Origin: Rickettsiaceae bacterium
Lineage (GTDB): Bacteria; Pseudomonadota; Alphaproteobacteria; Rickettsiales; Rickettsiaceae
Reading direction: 5' to 3'
NCBI GenBank assembly: GCA_021741085.1
Contig: JAIOYM010000045.1
Span: forward strand, 1 to 9,180
DNA: 9,180 nucleotides
Part shown: piece after piece, positions 6,265 through 9,180 of the stretch
Position numbering within the stretch: the first letter of the stretch is position 1
Layout: the number at the start of each line of letters is the position of its first letter
Translations under genes and position numbers: made by a program
Notes under the pieces: generated by a model
Told to the model about the DNA's origin: nothing
What the model saw: the letters and a program-made list of their open reading frames with translations, nothing else
Databases searched by the model: none

Positions 6265-7071
6265 TTAAAACCACTTAGATAAGCCTATTACAACCTCTAT
6301 GGCAATAAGTAATATTATTACCCACTCAAGTCTGGTGGAATGTTTATAATTTAATTCGTTTGAAAGTAAACTATAAAGCTCGTGTATAACATCCAGTCTA
6401 TGATTTAATACGTTCTGCCTAAGTTGTATATCTTGAAATTTTGCTGTCATTAAATATAATGGTTCGTAACTAGGGCGACGCCAAAAAAATTCCGGAGTAT
6501 CTAATATATCACTATGTAGATTGATAGAATATCTCTCGCTAAATAATACACCGATTTGCTTGGAAATTTGTTTTTTAGATAAGGAGATAGTACCTGTTTT
6601 AGCTAGTTCTTCCTGTATAGGGCTAGCTTGACCTAGTAATTTGCTAACAGATTGTTCTAATATACTCAATTTAACAGATTGCGCAAAAGCATTGGACATA
6701 GAGAATTTTGTGAACACAGAATGGTCATTCAAAATAATTTCGTTCGTTTCTTCGTCTATATAAGTTTTTTCGGCATTCTCTATATAACGAAAGTAAATAA
6801 AATCGGAAGCAATGTGATCAGCGGGATCTGTTTCAAAAACACGTAATTCTTCCAAAATTAATTTTTCTTGAGATTCTTCTGCGCCCCAAATTATAATAGT
6901 TCCAAATGGAAAGTAAAAAATGTCGATATTTCTGGAATCTACATTTCTATTTTCTTTTTGTATATGAACTACGTTATCAAAAATTTGAGGCTCAGAGCCA
7001 TTTGTTATAAGATATTCAGTTAGATCTTTGATTTTATATGATGCAGCAGTACAATAAGAGGATGAACGCAT
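6265..7071 (-). CDS. RMD1/RMND1 family (DUF155) membrane protein
   Basis: The protein matches the family of yeast Rmd1, Sad1-interacting factor 2 and human mitochondrial RMND1 (DUF155). Human RMND1 supports mitochondrial translation; the bacterial role is not established. With the ATG at 7071 it has 268 residues. The conserved core includes SYCTAASYKIKDL near the N-terminus, FYFPFGTIIIWG, LDTPEFFW, and EPLYLMTAKFQDIQLRQNVL leading to a helical stretch. It ends in one hydrophobic segment (VIILLIAIEVVIGL) followed by SKWF, as in tail-anchored family members. I chose ATG 7071 over a TTG at 7113 because the TTG lies in the spacer of a strong promoter and the family-like sequence starts after the ATG. 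No Shine-Dalgarno sequence is visible. It is convergent with dps and divergent from the reductase gene. Confidence 0.9.
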   Translation of the reverse strand: MRSSSYCTAASYKIKDLTEYLITNGSEPQIFDNVVHIQKENRNVDSRNIDIFYFPFGTIIIWGAEESQEKLILEELRVFETDPADHIASDFIYFRYIENAEKTYIDEETNEIILNDHSVFTKFSMSNAFAQSVKLSILEQSVSKLLGQASPIQEELAKTGTISLSKKQISKQIGVLFSERYSINLHSDILDTPEFFWRRPSYEPLYLMTAKFQDIQLRQNVLNHRLDVIHELYSLLSNELNYKHSTRLEWVIILLIAIEVVIGLSKWF

Positions 7072-7101
7072 TTTTGTTTTTTGTGTATTTAAGTATCTAT
7101 A

Positions 7102-7130
7102 ATCATATTTCAAAGCTTTTATGTTGTCAA
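7102..7130 (-). promoter_or_regulatory. Strong sigma70-type promoter of the RMD1-family gene
   Basis: On the minus strand a perfect TTGACA (7130-7125) is followed after exactly 17 bases by TATGAT (7107-7102, five of six). Transcription should begin near 7095, leaving an A-rich leader of about 24 bases before the ATG at 7071. A TTG start at 7113 would lie upstream of the transcript. Confidence 0.7.
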
Positions 7131-7228
7131 TGAGGTGGAGTAATTAGGCAATCCTTAATAGTTTGTAAGATTTGATTGAAGAATTTTCCTTTTTTTGGTA
7201 AACAAAACATAAATAGCTATAAAAATCA

Positions 7229-7257
7229 TTGGCAATAGCAAGATATAACAATATAAT
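7229..7257 (+). promoter_or_regulatory. Strong sigma70-type promoter of the reductase gene
   Basis: TTGGCA (7229-7234, five of six) and a perfect TATAAT (7252-7257) are 17 bases apart. The predicted start near 7264 gives a leader of about 30 bases. The same transcript may carry the small ORF and folD downstream. Confidence 0.7.
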
Positions 7258-7293
7258 TATGTGAGATTAAGAAAAAATATTATTTGTAAATAG

Positions 7294-8301
7294 ATGGAAC
7301 ATAATACGGATATTGTTATAGTTGGTGCTGGACCGGTGGGTATATTCGCAGTATTTCAAGCAGGTATTTTAGGCATGAAATGTCATGTGGTGGATAATCT
7401 AGATATATTGGGAGGACAATGTAGTGCTCTTTATCCAGAGAAACCAATATATGATATTCCTGCATTTAAAAAAGTTAGTGGTCAAGAATTGATAGATAAT
7501 CTTCTAGAGCAGGCAAATCAATTTGAGCCTAAATATCATTTGAGCCAAATAGTTACAACCATAGATAAGCTTGATGATGATTTCGTTGTATATACCAACA
7601 AGGGCATAAAAATCACTTGCAAAGTTATAATAATCGCTGCTGGGAATGGTTGTTTTGTGCCTAATAGGCCAGATTATTTGGAAGCTTTGGCAGAATTTGA
7701 AAATAAATCTGTTTTTTATGCTATTTCGGATAAAAAGATTTTCACGGGTAAAAATGTAGCAATTGCTGGTGGTGGAGATAGCGCTGCTGACTGGGCTGTT
7801 GAAATTGCTAATATAGCAAATAAAGTATATCTTATTCACAGAAGAAAAGAGTTTAGATGTTTACCTGTAACTTTGAATTTGATACACGAGCTCGTGCAGC
7901 TAGGTAAAATAGAGTTAGTAGTGCCGTATCAACTTGAAGGACTTAATGGTTCTAATGGTAAATTGGTATCTTTGGATGTAAAAGATTTCGACGATAAAAC
8001 AAAAAATTTACAAGTAGATTTTTTATTAGCATTTTTTGGTTTAGCTATGAAATTAGGTCCAATACAAGATTGGGGTATCACTTTGCAGAAAAATAAAATA
8101 TTGGTAGACGGACTTTGCCGTACAAATGTTAAGGGAATATATGCAGTAGGCGACATTGCAACTTACCCACATAAATTAAAGTTAATTTCTGTAGGTTTTG
8201 CTGAAGCCGCTTATGCAGCTCACGATGCTTACAGTAAAGTCTTTAAAGGCAAAGAATTACATTTTCAATATTCTACCACGAAAGGTGTACAAAATATTTA
8301 A
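7294..8301 (+). CDS. Ferredoxin/flavodoxin-NADP(+) reductase, thioredoxin-reductase-like (YumC type)
   Basis: This FAD enzyme moves electrons between NADPH and ferredoxin or flavodoxin in the cytoplasm, feeding for example Fe-S cluster assembly. The 335 residues match the family. Visible are the FAD dinucleotide fold GAGPVG (11-16), GGQCSALYPEKPIYDIP (40-56), the NADPH fold GGGDSA (159-164) with HRR (182-184) for the 2'-phosphate, the second FAD motif YAVGDIA (283-289), and a C-terminal tail YSTTKG (326-331) typical of the type. The CxxC redox pair of thioredoxin reductase is missing: the equivalent stretch reads VFYAISDK. That separates it from TrxB. The ATG directly follows an in-frame TAG and has no clear Shine-Dalgarno sequence, although its promoter is strong. 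It is probably first in an operon with the small ORF and folD. Confidence 0.93.
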   Translation: MEHNTDIVIVGAGPVGIFAVFQAGILGMKCHVVDNLDILGGQCSALYPEKPIYDIPAFKKVSGQELIDNLLEQANQFEPKYHLSQIVTTIDKLDDDFVVYTNKGIKITCKVIIIAAGNGCFVPNRPDYLEALAEFENKSVFYAISDKKIFTGKNVAIAGGGDSAADWAVEIANIANKVYLIHRRKEFRCLPVTLNLIHELVQLGKIELVVPYQLEGLNGSNGKLVSLDVKDFDDKTKNLQVDFLLAFFGLAMKLGPIQDWGITLQKNKILVDGLCRTNVKGIYAVGDIATYPHKLKLISVGFAEAAYAAHDAYSKVFKGKELHFQYSTTKGVQNI

Positions 8302-8328
8302 AATTCAACAACTTAATATGAGATTAAC

Positions 8329-8475
8329 ATGAATAAGCAAAACAAAAATTTAGTCACTGCATTTTTAATTTTAATTTTGTGTGTAATGACATATTATTTT
8401 GCTAAATATTCTATGATACAAAAAAATGTTGAGTATAACGATAAGGAAGAAAAAATGAATGCTAAATATTATTGA
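8329..8475 (+). CDS. Putative 48-residue single-pass membrane peptide overlapping folD
   Basis: I do not recognise this small ORF. It lies 27 bases after the reductase stop. It has a short basic N-terminus (MNKQNKN), one hydrophobic segment at about residues 9-24 (VTAFLILILCVMTYYF), then a charged tail, consistent with an inner-membrane peptide with a short soluble end. Its TGA at 8473-8475 lies 17 bases inside folD in a different frame, so reading it would bring ribosomes to the folD start. The start has no good ribosome site. The clear hydrophobic-then-charged layout and operon-like position favour a real gene, but a chance ORF in AT-rich DNA cannot be excluded. Confidence 0.5.
   Translation: MNKQNKNLVTAFLILILCVMTYYFAKYSMIQKNVEYNDKEEKMNAKYY
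8443..8447 (+). promoter_or_regulatory. Ribosome binding site of folD
   Basis: AAGGA lies 11 bases before the folD ATG at 8459. A nearer ATG at 8455 is in the frame of the small ORF and leads to a stop after six codons, so 8459 is the folD start. Confidence 0.55.
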
Positions 8476-9180
8476 TGGAAAAAAGGTAGCAGCGGAGTTT
8501 TTGAAGACATTAAAGATTAAGGCTCAAGAACTTATAGACAAGGGCACTACGCCTAAGTTAACTATAATTCTTGTTGGTGATGATCCAGCTAGTAAATTGT
8601 ATGTAAAAAACAAGCAAGTTAAAGCTAAAGAACTCGGCGTGTTGGTGGATGTGGTAAAATTTTCCAAAGATGCCAAAACCGATGAGGTGCTCGGTATTAT
8701 TAAGAAGTTAAATGATGACAAAAATAACCACGGTATAATTGTTCAATTGCCTATATCTAAACATATGGATAAACAGCAAATAATAGAAGCTATAGATCCT
8801 AAAAAAGACGTAGATGGTTTTGCTCCAATTAATGTAGGTAGAGCCTATTTGAATGACTCTGATGCTTTTATACCATGTACGCCTTTAGGAATATTGCACT
8901 TAATAAATACAATTCCAAGCAGCAAAAATAAACATGTAGTTGTGATCGGGCGTTCAATGATAGTGGGCAAACCTCTAGTTAATCTACTGCTGAACAATGA
9001 TTTTACTGTTACTATATGTCACAGTAAAACAAAAAATTTGGCTAAGATTATTCGTAGTGCCGATATAGTGGTTACCGCAGTAGGAAGTCCTAAGAAATTT
9101 ACAGAAGAATATTTTACCAAAGGACAGATAGTTATAGATGTGGGAATTAGCGAATTTGTAGCCCAAGATGGAGTTAGCTC
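8459..9180 (+). CDS. folD: Bifunctional methylenetetrahydrofolate dehydrogenase/methenyltetrahydrofolate cyclohydrolase, 3' end missing
   Basis: FolD interconverts 5,10-methylene-, methenyl- and 10-formyl-tetrahydrofolate with NADP(H), supplying one-carbon units for purines and formyl-Met-tRNA. The frame from ATG 8459 stays open to the window end: 240 codons of a usual 280-290, so about 45 residues are cut off. Catalytic residues fit the E. coli enzyme with a constant offset of two: Lys52 (E. coli Lys54, in YVKNK), Gln96 (Gln98, in VQLPI) and Asp119 (Asp121, in KDVDGF). The PCTPLGIL motif (139-146), the NADP-binding GRSMIVGKP (164-172), ADIVVTAVG and VIDVGI follow in order. The start overlaps the small upstream ORF by 17 bases, suggesting coupled translation in an operon with the reductase gene. 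Confidence 0.96.
   Translation, partial: MLNIIDGKKVAAEFLKTLKIKAQELIDKGTTPKLTIILVGDDPASKLYVKNKQVKAKELGVLVDVVKFSKDAKTDEVLGIIKKLNDDKNNHGIIVQLPISKHMDKQQIIEAIDPKKDVDGFAPINVGRAYLNDSDAFIPCTPLGILHLINTIPSSKNKHVVVIGRSMIVGKPLVNLLLNNDFTVTICHSKTKNLAKIIRSADIVVTAVGSPKKFTEEYFTKGQIVIDVGISEFVAQDGVS

Noticed and set aside
7072..7113. TTG start at 7113 for the RMD1-family protein
   Set aside because: It lies in the spacer of the TTGACA/TATGAT promoter, has no ribosome site, and the added residues do not look like the family N-terminus.
7504..7839. 111-codon minus-strand ORF inside the reductase gene, and similar minus-strand frames at 7929-8156, 8524-8721 and 8984-9166
   Set aside because: They are antisense to firmly identified genes and show no family features of their own.
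7294..8301. Thioredoxin reductase (TrxB)
   Set aside because: The redox-active CxxC pair is absent, and the tail and NADPH-domain sequence fit the ferredoxin-NADP reductase type.

Overview
The window is an AT-rich stretch of an alphaproteobacterial genome, most likely from Rickettsiales or a similar host-associated lineage. The grounds are strong A/T bias, alphaproteobacterial/mitochondrial-style NuoD, NuoE and NuoF proteins, a RMD1/RMND1 (DUF155) protein, a ferredoxin-NADP reductase of the thioredoxin-reductase-like type, and a small ankyrin-repeat protein beside a large, repeat-bearing, coiled-coil-like protein. The genus cannot be fixed from the sequence alone.

Layout. Bases 1-1490 are the 3' part of a large unrecognised protein, rich in Lys/Glu, with three nearly identical 54-bp in-frame repeats. 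After a 331-bp gap holding a good sigma70-type promoter comes an ankyrin-repeat gene (1822-2451, +). A hairpin separates it from the convergent nuoD-nuoE-nuoF cluster (5561-2587, -), which is complete but has no other nuo gene beside it. A dps gene (5743-6216, +) diverges from nuoD and converges on an RMD1-family membrane protein gene (7071-6265, -). That gene diverges in turn from a ferredoxin/flavodoxin-NADP reductase gene (7294-8301, +). A 48-codon putative membrane peptide (8329-8475, +) follows and overlaps the start of folD (8459 to the window end, +, truncated).

How the genes fit together. The right two thirds is housekeeping: the NADH-oxidising module of complex I, iron/oxidative-stress protection (Dps), NADPH-flavin redox (reductase) and NADPH-linked one-carbon metabolism (FolD). 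The left third (coiled-coil repeat protein plus ankyrin protein) looks like accessory, possibly host-interaction, material. I see no tRNA, rRNA, CRISPR array or insertion sequence, and no clear evidence for a new multi-gene system. The points most worth a second look are the DGDLDG tandem repeat, the in-frame UAG with a short open extension, the ankyrin gene's promoter and hexamer tract, the promoter that decides the RMD1 start, and the small membrane ORF overlapping folD.
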